DNA of 64,000 bases from Dichetophora obliterata. Taxonomy: Eukaryota > Arthropoda > Insecta > Diptera > Sciomyzidae. Within the stretch, counting starts at the first letter, position 1; each line of letters starts with the position of its first letter. A model generated the notes under the pieces. That model saw only the letters and a program-made list of their open reading frames with translations, was not told the DNA's origin and did no database searches. This document shows positions 25,081 through 36,079 of this stretch, one piece after another. Made by a program: the position numbers and the translations under genes. Where the stretch lies: the NCBI GenBank assembly GCA_963920525.1, contig OY986436.1, forward strand, positions 9,454,001 to 9,518,000, written 5' to 3'.

Positions 25081-25337
25081 TTTCAAGTTTTTCTTAGGAA
25101 AAGTCACTAAGAAAATTTTATGAATCTGAGATCTCGTGTTCGTTTCAAGCTCGTTTACAAGTCCGAGATTTTGTAGTCTTTAACGAGCTCGATTACGAAT
25201 CGTTCTTCGTTTGGTGTTTATTGGCTAGGGACAAATAAAGTTTTTAATAATTTTTTTTCGAACTAAGCACGCAAATCGAGGTAAGTTCTACAAACTAGTG
25301 CTATGCCTCTTATATATGCAATTTTTAACACAATCTG

Positions 25338-26270
25338 TTGTTAGATATGAGTCGTAAGAAAAATTGTACTCCAGAATTACGGAAAATAATAGTTCATACT
25401 ATAACAGTACGCCAAAAAGAAAGTCAGTTCGTGCTAGTGAAAAATAGCTTTTGTGTTCAAAATAATTGGTTCACAATACAATTGGTCATTACGGAAGCTA
25501 TGGGATTACTGAAAACAAAAAAAGGAAGCCGCGGCCAAAAAAAAACGAGTGCAGCAGATGATATAATGATAGAATAGGCCAATCTGATCCTTTTCTGACT
25601 TCTGCGCAAATGCATAAACAAATAAAGAGACAACTAAGCCACAGCAAATCAACAAGAAACTTTAGACTCCGATTACTTGATGGTGGACTTCGCGGATGGA
25701 ATGCAAAGAAAAAACCACATGTTTAAAAAAAAATTAAGTTTCTAAACAAATAACTTGGCCCTCGCTATACTTTAAGGACCAGAAAGTCTCTACCTTGCTT
25801 ATATTTTGTTTGTTTTGAATATTATGTTTTAGGGTACTTTTTTCGGCCCTTTCGTCGGATAACTGAACCAAAATATGTAAAAAAATTTATAAGTGAATAC
25901 AATGAAATCATTTGCTGATAAATAACATTTGTCTTTCATTTTAATACAAATAACGACTTAAAACACACTGCTAGAAACGTTCAAGCATGGTTTTTTTCAG
26001 AAAATATTAATGTATTGGATTGACCTGCACACAACCCTAATCTAAGCCCGATCGATGTCGAGAGGGCTTTAGAAAAGATAACATCAATAAAAGCAGATGA
26101 GTTGTTTCAAAATGTAAGGGAAATATGGCAGAATATTTCAGTTGAACTATGTTGGCATTTAGTGCCTTGTCTTTCAAAAAGATGCAATTAAGTTTTTAAA
26201 TACAAGTGATATTCCAAAAGGTATTAGATTTATGTTAAATATAATCCAAAAAATTGTGTATAATGTTTAA
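25338..26270 (+). pseudogene. Tc1-type transposase remnant
   Basis: Plus-strand frames resemble a Tc1-family transposase read through many breaks. The N-terminal helix-turn-helix lies at about 25345-25440 (SRKKNCTPELRKIIV). After the stop at 25575-25577 another frame continues with RQSDPFLTSAQMHKQIKRQL, then RNFRLRLLDGGLRGW and KKPHV, the second paired-like domain. Near 26000 the frame reads ENINVLDWPAHNPNLSPIDV, the conserved V.DWP..SP.LNPIE.LW region that contains the last catalytic acid. The middle of the DDE core (25740-25980) is badly eroded. Non-functional. It is the gene of the element bounded by 14953 and 26519. Confidence 0.75.
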
Positions 26271-26523
26271 GAACTGGAATATATTTGAAATAATTTGAAG
26301 TGTCTTTAATTAGATGTCCAAAAAAACTGGAAACATTTCTTACTTTCATTTTTTTAGGCTGCTATCAATGAGAAAATGTTCTTCCTTTTTCGAAAATTAT
26401 GTACAAGAAGAGCATTAAGTATTTGTTAATTAATAGCAAAATAACTAATAGCTTTAAATGGACAGAATGTCAATATTTTAAAGTGCTTATTAGTGTGCCT
26501 AATTATATGACCACCACTGCATA

Positions 26524-28411
26524 TTTCTTTCGCACTCACACATACCAACACTTATTTTCGATCGTATTTTATGCTTTCATTTCCTTAGCCGACGCGTTGA
26601 CTTCCTGTCGTACAGAGTACCTGCACCATGATGTCTGTGTTGCACAATGATATTGCGACAGTGTGTGTGTGCTTGTTTTTATTTATTTTTAAAATTAAAT
26701 ATATAAGTGTATTGGTTATATGAACTTAATGTACTTTTGTAGTTATTGTTATGTCATAAAATCGTATTGCATGATTTAATGAAAGCGCAAAGAAGGAAGC
26801 ATATTTTTTTAAAACATTGTCGCACAACGAGGCGGCAGTAAAAAATTACGCCTGAAAATATGCCATAAAATGTTGACGGAAATGTATGCGACGAGTGGTA
26901 AGTGTCGGACGACGCATGATGGCATACAACAGGATGTGTTTGCGGCATGTGATGAGAGTGAATAATTTATGAAAATCGGAAAAGGCATGAAAACATATAA
27001 AATGACTAAAAAAAGAATAAATCTTACGCTGATGCACTACATTAAGGCAATTATTAAGAAATTTCTGGTTATTTCTGGGTGTTGAGTCAACGACAAACGG
27101 GGCGCTCGTCAACAGCAGCTGTATTCGAAGCAAAGCTATTCTCTTTCGTGTCAGTATTTTTGGAGAATAAAATTAAAGACAAATTTGTTTTTATTAATCT
27201 ATAGTGGATTTGCCCAGAATATTGGACACGTCAGAAAGTAATTTTTATATATACTTTTCAAAGCTATTTTTAAATCAAATCGTTCAGTTCTAGAAAAAAG
27301 ATGAACCAACATGATAAAAATTTATTTAGAGAGATATTTCAATTTTCTTTTTTATGCCAAAGAAAAGTAAAAAATTTTTGATAAGCCTATTTTATAATAA
27401 AAAATCAGCCGGACAAACATCAAATTTATTTTGTTTTTTCTTATGGATTTAATGATAATAATATTAAGAGGGTTTAAAAAATATAGATCTAAAGAGTTGA
27501 AGCACCTTCAAGGGTTCGCAAAAAAATATATATTTTCTGCCGAACAGGAGCAAAACAATTTTTTATTAGTACAAGCTTGCAAAACCTAAGTAACACAGGT
27601 AAAAATCAAAGGTAACTTGATTTGAGCCATAAAAATGCCATTATTTTCAAACAAAATTTAAATTAAATTAACGACACTCATACGCTATGGTAAACATTCA
27701 TATATGCAGCAATTCCATTTTAAACCTAACGGCCTTACGGAATGACCACATACGATTTAAGTCAAATTTTGCATAAAGCACCACTAACAGAAAACAAGAA
27801 TCTTAATTTGGAAAAAAAAAAAACAGCATGATTTTTGGTGGAGTTACAGGATGCGGAGTTACACAAAATTGACTAGAAACGAAACGAATTGAAAACGAAC
27901 TCCAACGGAGTTTGACAAATAAAATTTTGTTTATATTCTATTGTTTATATACTGTTTATATTTATTGTTTATATTATATATGAGCCGTTACAAACAAAAT
28001 ATGTGCAGACATAAGTGATGCTCAATTCTGGGCAAAAAATGGATATCCTCAAACTTCCCAAAACCACAGATATAACATTATAATCGAAATATTTGATAGA
28101 TATTTGTTTTAATTTATATCTTTTAAAACATTTTTTATTTTGTTAAATACTCACTAATATATAAGTTTAATAATTATTTTATTTAATATACAATAAACTG
28201 TTATGTTTTTTATATTTTTGAATAAACTTCAGATTTAAACAAAAAAAAAATACAATAAATATATATAATTTAGTCCTTAAATAATAGTGTGCGACACCAA
28301 AGAAAAACTGTAAAAACCTTAATAGTTTTCGGCTGTTCTTAACCATGAAAACAAAATCACTAAAGGACTTATATGCAGTAGCTTAAATAACACATTTTTT
28401 AGGCCAAGTAT
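26524..28411. other. Mixed to AT-rich stretch, no gene found
   Basis: Sequence from 26524 to about 27170 looks unique and moderately complex, but has no long supported frame. From 27170 onward it is AT-rich. No element ends were recognised. Confidence 0.4.
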
Positions 28412-28419
28412 AATAAAAG

Positions 28420-28908
28420 TAGGTATGTCGGAAAAACATCGATGCATCGAAAATATCGATGTTTTGCTTCGATGCATCGAAAATTATCCACTCGATGTAT
28501 AATAAGTCGATGCATCGATGCATCGATGCATCGATATATCGATGCTTTTGGTAAACTGACATCTCTAGTACATTGAATCGCCATTTCAGTTTTTCAATCG
28601 TGCAAAGTGAGCGAATTTGACCAACAAATTGAAATGGCTCCAAAAAATGTGGTTTGGCGGTTTTTAGAAAAACGAAGTGAAAAAGTTTTGAAAAAGTGTT
28701 TTACTTGATTCAATAGTCTGTTAGAAACATAATTATCTCAGTTATAGTAATTAATTTTAAATTGTGTACAATTTTATAATATCTGAAAAATTTTATGCAA
28801 ATCGATGCATCGATGTATGCCCTCCGATGCATCGAAAAATATCGATGTACATTTCGATGCATCGAAACGAAGAAAAACATCAATGTATTTTTGCCACTGA
28901 CATCCCTA
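28420..28908. mobile_element. Small hAT-type element filled with CGATGCATCG palindromes
   Basis: It is flanked by AATAAAAG (28412-28419) and AACAAAAG (28909-28916), an 8-bp duplication with one difference, as expected for hAT. The left end reads TAGGTATGTCGG and the right end is the complement of TAGGGATGTCAG. A third copy of this terminus, TAGAGATGTCAG, lies inverted at about 28557-28568. Two arrays of CGATGCATCG and TATCGATG units (28439-28545 and 28802-28880) sit inside the ends. The middle keeps the first codons of a possible transposase. It is 489 bp long and cannot move by itself. Confidence 0.75.
28634..28708 (+). pseudogene. First codons of a BED-finger transposase, truncated
   Basis: ATG at 28634 opens a 24-codon frame, MAPKNVVWRFLEK followed by a lysine-rich stretch, ending at a stop at 28706-28708. 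The VVW.FLEK word matches the start of BED zinc fingers in hAT transposases (for example a SVW.FF pattern), but the following C-x2-C is missing. I infer that the small element is a deletion derivative of an autonomous hAT. Short match, so tentative. Confidence 0.35.
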
Positions 28909-28916
28909 AACAAAAG

Positions 28917-29779
28917 TGTCACTCATATCGTGTCCTTTATCTCCTAACTCAAATACATTTCTTATGGCATTAATGGATGAAAGTAAGCTTTTTTTCAAAT
29001 GATGTTCAGAAAGTTTGTAGATAGCATTGTGTATATGAAATTGTTGTTTATGAAATTGATATTACTAGCCCTTTTTCTGACTAATACTAATTTTCTACGT
29101 TTGAAGTGAAGTAATTCAATACTAGTTTTAATGCCTTAAAGTGATTTAAGTAGCAAACATTGTGGCCAAATTTTGTGGGCTAATAAATAAATTTGTAAAA
29201 CTTTATTAAAAGTTTAGAAGATAAAGTTATTTGAATGTGTGAATAAATCGTAAATTTTGACCCTTTTTAAATTCAGCTAATTTGAGCTAATACAAAAAAT
29301 TCCTTATTAAGTTTATTCTATGAAACAACGACGACTAAAAAATTTTAAAATATTTTAAGTGAAAAAATATTTTGAACAAACCGATTATTGCTATTAATAC
29401 TTAAAAAATCACTATTAAACTTTATTTGAAAAAACATATGCATTATAAAATTGCCTTTTACACTATACAAAACAGCACTTATTTATTTTTTGCAAATGAC
29501 CTTCAAGTTAAAAAAACGTTTAAAATTCTGAAATAAAATTTAAGTCAAATGTCATTTACAAAAAAACGAACCGCTTAAAACAAATAAAACAAATATGAGC
29601 GCATAAATAAGGCATTAATACTAAAGAATAAAACGGACGATAAACATAAAAATTAAATTAAAATAATAAAGGCTGCATAAACTTCTTAAATTAATTGCAT
29701 TTAAATTTATGAGCACACATTTTTCATAGACTGCAACAGCTCAGCTAGAGTTTATGACACAGTGCTTCCTTGGCGAACA
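28917..29779. other. AT-rich 3' flank of the host gene
   Basis: This lies downstream of the stop codon at 29780 on the minus strand and may include its 3' untranslated region. TTTATT on the plus strand (AATAAA on the minus) occurs near 29480, but AT-richness makes any single signal unreliable. Nothing else was seen. Confidence 0.35.
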
Positions 29780-30082
29780 TTATTCCTGCACGTTGGCATG
29801 GTCGATAGGCAGTTTATCGATGGCATCAAGTATAAATTGAACAGAATGTCCCATATTTGGCATCAAATCCAGCCAGCGAGATGTGCGTTCAGCATTGTTT
29901 TTCCCATCTGCTGCACTTGCAGCAGTATCATCATCATCATCGACGAAATCGAGATCAGAGCCCGTGAGAGCACGAGCTCCACCCAAGTAATCCGTATAAT
30001 CATAGTCACTCACTAGCGGATTAACCTTTGAGTAGTAGATAGCAGCGAATGTAGAATAAATGATAAGAATTGCGGTGCCAAC
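29780..30082 (-). CDS. Host gene, last coding exon (membrane segment end and acidic tail)
   Basis: This is the 3' terminal coding exon of the same gene as 50233-50977; the product is not recognised. The minus strand shows a polypyrimidine-rich acceptor ending CTTCAG, and translation starts in phase 0 with VGTAILIIYSTFAAIYYSK. Together with KFWAVFQ from the upstream exon this makes a membrane-spanning helix, with the splice point inside it. The following 80 residues are rich in acidic and tyrosine residues (SDYDYTDYLGG, DLDFVDDDDD) and end ...IDHANVQE at TAA 29782-29780. It encodes 100 codons plus stop. The composition is unlike the AT-rich repeats around it. The topology is not determined. 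Confidence 0.8.
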   Translation of the reverse strand, partial: VGTAILIIYSTFAAIYYSKVNPLVSDYDYTDYLGGARALTGSDLDFVDDDDDTAASAADGKNNAERTSRWLDLMPNMGHSVQFILDAIDKLPIDHANVQE

Positions 30083-31266
30083 CTGAAGATTCGATAATTG
30101 CAGATGCACGCAAAAGTAGAAAGAAGAAAAGAAAAGAGTGAAAATAAGCATTAGTTCGTATGTTTACTGAGAAGTTTTGATTCCTACATTTGGGAAATAA
30201 TATTTAATATATATTATAAGTATAATGAGATCTCGTAAGCATAAAGCTTTTTGTGAAATTCTAAATAAACGCAGACATGATGCAGAAAAGCAATGAAGAC
30301 TAAATGCTCAAACAAAAAAATTATTAGAAAGTATTCTCAAAAGTTTCTGTTTTCTTTTGAAAAATTTTAAAAATTTTAATTATGAATTTCAAGTTGTTTT
30401 TAAATTTCAAATATTAGTAAAAAAGCTCTTTTTTATTAAATTTTAATAATAAATGTTTTCATTTTGAAAATTTTCAAATTTGAAATTCTTAAGGCCAATT
30501 TTTCAGTGCGAGCAATTTTACAGTGTGTAGCTATAAAAAATACTTTTTTTATTCATTTTTTTACATAATATTATTAATTATAATGATACAAGTTTTTTAC
30601 ATAATAAAGAACTATTCATGAGGAAATAAAAAAAACTTTTTTTGTCTTTATAGTTGTTGTTAATTTTCTACAGGGCGTTGAAGTTAGCGTGTTTAAAAAA
30701 ATTGTTGCAATTACAATTTCACCTTCTCGTCACCAGCTTTTACAAAGCGTCTGAAAGTAAAATGTCAAAGTGCATTCTTAAGTTAAGGGTTGTAGTTGAG
30801 CACTCAACCTACGCAAGCAAAAAACAAATAAAAAATAAAAAAATGGAATGCGTTGAAAAAAAATGTACAAAAAACCCTTTCTATTGCCGAAACTTTCAGC
30901 CATGCAAAAAAAAATATAAATTTTTTTGCTTTTTATAAGTCTAGTGCTTAACAGAGTCTATAAGAATCACAATAAATCAAGATTCATCGAAATCGATCAA
31001 GTATAACTCCAGATATCTTAGAAGCCGATACGAAAAACCTTGTTTCGAGAAAAACGCGATTAAAGATTTAAAGGTTATTGAATATCACGCGACATATGAA
31101 TATAATAAATGTTATAACTTTTTTCCTATTTGATATTTTTTCTAAAATTTTGTACACGTACTCTTCAGACCTTAAAGAACCATATTTAAGATTTTTAATT
31201 TCTTACACACTGTAATAGTACCTTAAGCTCTAGTCAAAAATGTTAGTTTCTTTTTCATTCTGTTCT

Positions 31267-32589
31267 TACACGGAAAGATAAAATCAAGCATTCTATGCTT
31301 GAATTAAGCAAATAGCTTATCAGTTTACACTCAAGCATTAGTTTCTCAACTCAAGCATTAATTTGCTAGAATTGAGCAAATTAAAAATACATGATATTAA
31401 GAAAAAATACTCAGTTCAAGAAACATTTGCTTAAAACTCTAGAATATTTTTTCTGCATTCGAGTCTAATATTTACTTGAAGTGAGAAAATTTTGCTTGAT
31501 TCAAGTAAACACTTTGCTAAAAATTAGAATAATCTGCTTGATTTTAGAAATTTATTTTCTTTAAATTGAGAATAATTTGCTTGATTTCAGTAAAAAATTT
31601 GCTGATGACTATAATAATTTGCTTTATTTGAGAAATTTATTTGCCTTGTATTGAGAAAAATTTGCTTGATTCAAGTAAGCAATTTAAAAACTGGAATAAA
31701 CTGAAATAAAACTGAAATAATTTGCTTGATTTGAGAAATTTATTTGCCTTGAATTGAGAAAAATTTGCTTGATTCAAGTAAACATTTTTCTGAAAACTAG
31801 CATAATTTGCTTAATTTGAGAAATTTATTTTCCAAGAATTGAGAACAATTTGCTTGATTGTAGTAAACAAGATTCTTAATGCTAGAATGTTTTGCTTGAG
31901 ATTAGAAACACAATTTTCTTACTAAGAGCAGAAAATGCTTGATTCAAGTAAGCAATTTGCTGAAAACGAGAATAATTTGCTCGATATTAAAAAAGAATTT
32001 AGTGCTGAAAAATATAAGTACGGTGTCGTCTGCATTTCATTCGATTGATATGACATTTGCCCGCAGCGGAGACAAATTATAACCAAAATTATAAATTCTA
32101 GTATAGGATGTAGCGAGAAGTACCATTATTAACATGCACTATGATTTTTTTACGCCACCTAGTGAGAAGAATTCTCACTAAACCCAAAAACTTTTTTGGA
32201 ATATTATGTTTTGTATTATTGACGTAAAAAAGCTACCCAGTCTCTATGTATATTCACAAGAAAAGATTTAAATTAAGTTTGTTTTTATATTTCAGCGTGC
32301 AATATCACTTTAATTTAATAATATTTAATATAACTAACTCTGCGTTTGATTAAATAAAGGAAATAGATTGTTGTTTCAAGTTCAGTTCTGGGTTCTAGAA
32401 TCAAGTATTTTATGCTTATTTCAAGCAATAGTTTAATAGTTTTCAATTTTAGAAAAAAATGCTCATTATAATTATTTTTTCTTAATTTTAGTTTTTAATG
32501 CTTGACTTGAGCAAATTGGACCTTTTTTAAGTTTTCTTAAATCAAGCAAAATATTTGCTTTATATAAGAATATTATTTTCCTACGTGTA
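31267..32589. mobile_element. Palindrome-array element E1 with TACACGG-type ends
   Basis: It begins TACACGGAAAGATAAAATC and ends with the complement of TACACGTAGGAAAATAA. From 31280 to about 32000 it consists of degenerate copies of TTTGCTTGATTCAAGTAAA and similar, with CTTGATTCAAG and AAGCAAATATTTGCTT as palindromic cores. A middle of unique AT-rich sequence (32010-32380) follows, then more copies at 32390-32575. No protein and no clear target duplication. Confidence 0.6.
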
Positions 32590-32808
32590 TGTTTGTTCGA
32601 GATATATAATATACTATTTTATTGTACGCACAAGAATAACTATTTCTTTTGTACTAATATATGAATATAACCTAAATTAAATATGTTAAAATCAAATTAA
32701 ACTGAGGTTAACTCACTAAAACTGAAGGTTTAAACTCGGTTAAGGCACAAAAGAATCACATAATATAAAAATGTTAGTCAAAATAACAACAACGAATGGT
32801 AAAATATC

Positions 32809-33757
32809 TACACGGAGAAAACTGTTTGCTAAAATTTCATTGTAGTTAAGCAAAACTTGCGCTTGATTCTCAGCCACTTCAAAATTATGCTAAATTGCAG
32901 CAAAAACTAATCAAAACTTGCCATTTCAATTTATAATAACTAAGCAAATATTTGCTTGAATTAAGTAGAAATTGGCTATTCCAAGTTATAATAACTAGGC
33001 AAATATTTGCTTGAATTGAGTAAAAATTTGCATTTGCAGTTTATAATAACTAAGCAAATATTTGCTTGGATTTAATCAAAGTTTTGCTTAGTTATTATAA
33101 GCTGCAAAAGCAAATTTTTACTTAATTCAAGCAAGTATTTACTTCGTTATTATAAATTGAAATAGCAAATTTTGATTAGTTTTAGCTGTATTCTAGCATA
33201 TTTTTGAAGTGAAATAATTAACATTTAATTGAATTGAAAAATTATCACCATCTGGAGAATTGAACCTCGGCCGCGTGAGTGTAAATGCATGGGCTTATCC
33301 ATTCGACCATCGGAGCTGTTAACCAATCGTCGCCTAGTTTTTTTTTTTTTTTTCGTTAAGAAAAAAAGTGTGCTCGTGTGTTTAGCAGAAATTTTCTTGT
33401 ATTGAGTAAAAATTTGCTATTTGAGTTTATAATAACTAAGCAAATATTTGCTTGAATTAAGTAAAACTTTTCTGTTCCAATTTATTATAACTATGCAAAT
33501 ACTTGCTTGAATTAAGTAAAAATATGATATTCCAATTTATAATAACTAAGCAAATATTTGCTTCAATTAAGTAAAAATTTGCTTTTTAGTTTATAATAAC
33601 TTAGCAAAATTTTTCTTGAATTTAATCAAAATTTAATCAAAGAGTAATTGCAAGTTAGCAATCTTTTTCTAAAATCACATTGTGATTGAGCAAAGTTTTG
33701 CTGATTTGCTTTTAAGCAAAACATTTGCTTGATTCAAGCACATTAATTTTCTCCGTG
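32809..33757. mobile_element. Palindrome-array element E2 with TACACGGAGAAAA ends
   Basis: It begins TACACGGAGAAAACTG and ends AATTTTCTCCGTG, so CACGGAGAAAA is an inverted terminal repeat. The inside is an array of TTATAATAACTAAGCAAATA and GCTTGAATTAAGTAAAAATT units, partly inverted about 33070. The AAGCAAATATTTGCTT palindrome links it to E1. A tRNA-like repeat sits in its middle at 33240-33316. No coding capacity. Confidence 0.65.
33240..33316 (-). repeat. tRNA-like SINE head (family 2, copy 2)
   Basis: On the minus strand A box TGGTCGAATGG and B box GGTTCAATTCT are about 35 bases apart, and the sequence aligns along its length with the copy at 15524-15609. It is followed on the plus strand by a poly-T run (about 33338-33352). 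It is not a functional tRNA because the stems do not pair. Confidence 0.6.
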
Positions 33758-34560
33758 AAGTTAATACTAGTTTAAATGTCAAATTTTGTTGAGTTAACCT
33801 CAGTTTAATTTGATTAGAGTTAAAGCTCGCACTGAAAAATTGGCCCTTAAAGCTTAGTATGCTGCAGGAACGAAAATTTTTAGGAATTTAATTCTACATG
33901 CGAAATTTTGGTGTAGACTCAGCACTAACACATACTTACCACAACGTGTTTGCTGAATGTGTTAGTTTAACATTATTGTTGAATGTAAAATTTATACGCC
34001 AATTATATGTACGGACATGTAAAAGACAGCAAAATTTGAACATCTTAACTATACAATCATGGTTTTGAACTTGGCAGCATTGAGCAATTTTTCAGTTCAT
34101 CAGCATACTAACCAACGAAAAAAAATTCGCTACCTTGTCGCTGTCAAAAACGCAATGCATTTCTACAGCATACTAAGCTTAAAGATTTTAAAAAAGCTTT
34201 AAGAAATTGAGTAAACTTATAAGTCCTTCTAAGACTAGGAAGCTTACTTAATTATTTCATATTATTTTCGTTGTAATAGTTTTCGTATTCAAAAAACAAC
34301 ATTTTCAGCTGCGTAAAAAATTTTAAAACATCTAAGTCAGCGTAAAAAATTTTTCTTTCACTATTAAAAATTTAAAAATTTTCACTATAAATTTGATTAA
34401 AAAATTTAAAGCTCTTCATACTATTTAAATATGAATTTATTATTTCAAATATAATTAAAAAAAAACCCCTAAGATGCAGAGGTTTCTGTAATCTTAAAGA
34501 TTTTTAAAAATTTCAACTAAAATTGTAAATTGATATAGCTTAAAAATACTACTGGTCAAA
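33758..34560. other. AT-rich intron sequence
   Basis: No gene, terminal repeat or array recognised. Confidence 0.4.
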
Positions 34561-34990
34561 AATATACAAGTAGAGAAGACATGCCATATGTAGATATGTC
34601 ACAATTTAATGAGCGTAAAAGCGTTATTTGTATTATTGTTTTGATTAAATTTTGAAAAAACTCTTGAAAAACGATTCTCAAAACTAGACTACCTTAATGT
34701 ACATATGTACTTAATTATTATAAAATAAAAAATCCAAAATGTACAATTTTTGTAATTAAAACTTAAATAAAAAAAAAACATGATTTCAGCAGTCCCAAGT
34801 TCAGTTCATGGCGCCCAACATATTAAAATATATTGCAAATATTACAAATTATTACATATATTACAAATTATTGCACAAATAAAGAGAAATTCCTAGCTGT
34901 CCTAAGAGTCGCGTCTGCGCTGTTGCCTTTTTATCTATGATTAACAACTGCAATGCAAATCAAAACAAAAACCAAACACACAGCCCAATC

Positions 34991-35435
34991 CATGATACAA
35001 TAACTATGAGGTAGCCTTGACAGCTACCTATTTTGTCTCGAGCTGCAACTAACGAATGTCAAACAAAAGAAAAAATCTAGAGAGCGTGTGTCACACACAT
35101 TGGCTTCATTCAACGGAGTCAACAGTTGACAACTGTTGTGTTAAAATTTTGAGTGAGAAACCTATGCAATAAATTTATTTACATAAACAACGTAACATTC
35201 TAAAATAATAGTTAAAATAAATTATTTACAACTTTTCTGACTTTTAGAGTAAAAACACATTCAAAGAAAAACATCGCTCACTAAGGTATCGCTACAATAA
35301 AAGTTCAAAACAGCTGACTCCGCTGAATGCAGCCAATGGGAGTGACATACGCTCTCTATTTATTTTCTACTTTTGTCTGACATTCGATGTTCGCAACACG
35401 AACTGTCACTCCTACCTTTAAGTTATTGTATCATG
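34991..35435. mobile_element. P-superfamily miniature element with 8-bp duplication
   Basis: GCCCAATC is present on both sides (34983-34990 and 35436-35443), a perfect 8-bp target duplication. The ends are CATGATACAATAAC and its exact complement. The P element of Drosophila starts CATGATGAAATAAC and also duplicates 8 bp, so 12 of the first 14 bases agree. Arms extend about 140 bases (34991-35130 against 35305-35435), with motifs such as GAATGTCA.ACAAAAG and AGAGAGCGT.TGTCA. The 170-bp middle is AT-rich and codes for nothing. Confidence 0.8.
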
Positions 35436-35540
35436 GCCCAATCTTTTGCTGTTCTTCGTCACTAAGCTGTTGTTCGTCGAAGCTCTCTCACTCCACGCTG
35501 GCCGCGAAACAAATGGTGTTCTACTTCATGTGTTCTACTT

Positions 35541-36079
35541 CACTGCTGCCAACTTGGTGCTTTTTTAACCAGATTTGGTGCATTTTGAAAGTTTTTATTA
35601 TTATTATTATTATTTATTTGAACATAAATTAGTACAGTAAGATATACAAAGATCTTTAATTAGTACAACGCATAAGAAATATGCGCATAAGTTTTGGCGC
35701 AAGAAATATGAGGTTTGGTGCCTGGTGCATTTTTTGGTGCTTTTTTTTATTTTCAGGGGCACCAAATTTGCCTAAATATTTAATATAAATTGATCTTGAA
35801 ATGTGATTTAATGGTAAAAGTATATAAAAACATTAGTTCTTTTTGTGTTAGATTCGTTATATGAGCTTAATTTAAGTATTTTAAATTTGTGTAAACCTAT
35901 AAAGTAAATTGGTTTTTTTAAACTAAAAAAACTGGCAGTTGAGAATATAATTTAATTTTTGAATTTAATTCAATGTTTAAGAGTTTTAAAAACCTAATAA
36001 GTCAGGTGCATTTTTGAAGAAAAAGCGCAATTTTTTTGCCCTTTTGGTGGATTTTATAAGTAAAAAGTTGGCAGCACTG
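35541..36079. mobile_element. hAT-like miniature element (CAGTGCTGCCAACTT ends)
   Basis: The left end CACTGCTGCCAACTT and the right end (complement of CAGTGCTGCCAACTT) form an inverted repeat with one difference. GGTGC-type words are repeated near both ends. The interior is AT-rich with a short ATT run. No target duplication is evident and no coding. Confidence 0.55.

Larger units (their letters stand above)
15092..25224. mobile_element. 10-kb foldback-type element with palindromic modules
   Basis: The left end CCAATAAGCTAAACGAA and right end (complement of CCAATAAACACCAAACGAA) form an imperfect inverted repeat. Arms contain tandem modules: CGTTAACGAGTCCGAGAATA-like units at 15200-15345 and 21225-21335, and units around CGAGATCTCGGATCC plus ATACAAAATTAT at 16215-16700. 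These reappear inverted at 24070-24360 and 25080-25205. The longest match (16245-16320 against 24065-24140) covers about 75 bases with few mismatches. No transposase of its own was seen. A LINE (about 16760-21190), SINEs near 15.5-16 kb and GC-rich hairpins near 23 kb lie inside. The size and tandem-module arms recall the Foldback/Galileo style, but no target duplication was found. Confidence 0.65.
14953..26519 (+). mobile_element. Tc1-like element swollen to 11.6 kb by nested insertions
   Basis: CAGTGGTGGTCATATAATTA at 14953 is matched by its exact complement ending at 26519; the perfect inverted repeat is 22 bp. CATA flanks both ends (14949-14952 and 26520-26523), including the TA expected for a Tc1/mariner target on the left. 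A broken Tc1-type transposase (25338-26270) lies just inside the right end. Between the left 139 bases and the gene sits a foldback element (15092-25224), itself hosting a LINE, SINEs and hairpins. Removing it leaves about 1.43 kb, a normal Tc1 size, which supports one original element. Confidence 0.75.

Noticed and set aside
28383..28973. Frames on both strands with repeated HRCID or RCIDASMH words
   Set aside because: They are translations of the CGATGCATCG array and have no protein features.
31267..33757. CRISPR-like or satellite array
   Set aside because: The repeats are degenerate, of variable spacing and self-complementary, in an insect intron, and bounded by TACACGG-type ends.
31267..33757. 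Helitrons
   Set aside because: No CTAG 3' end with a hairpin and no A-T insertion site were seen; the ends are inverted repeats instead.
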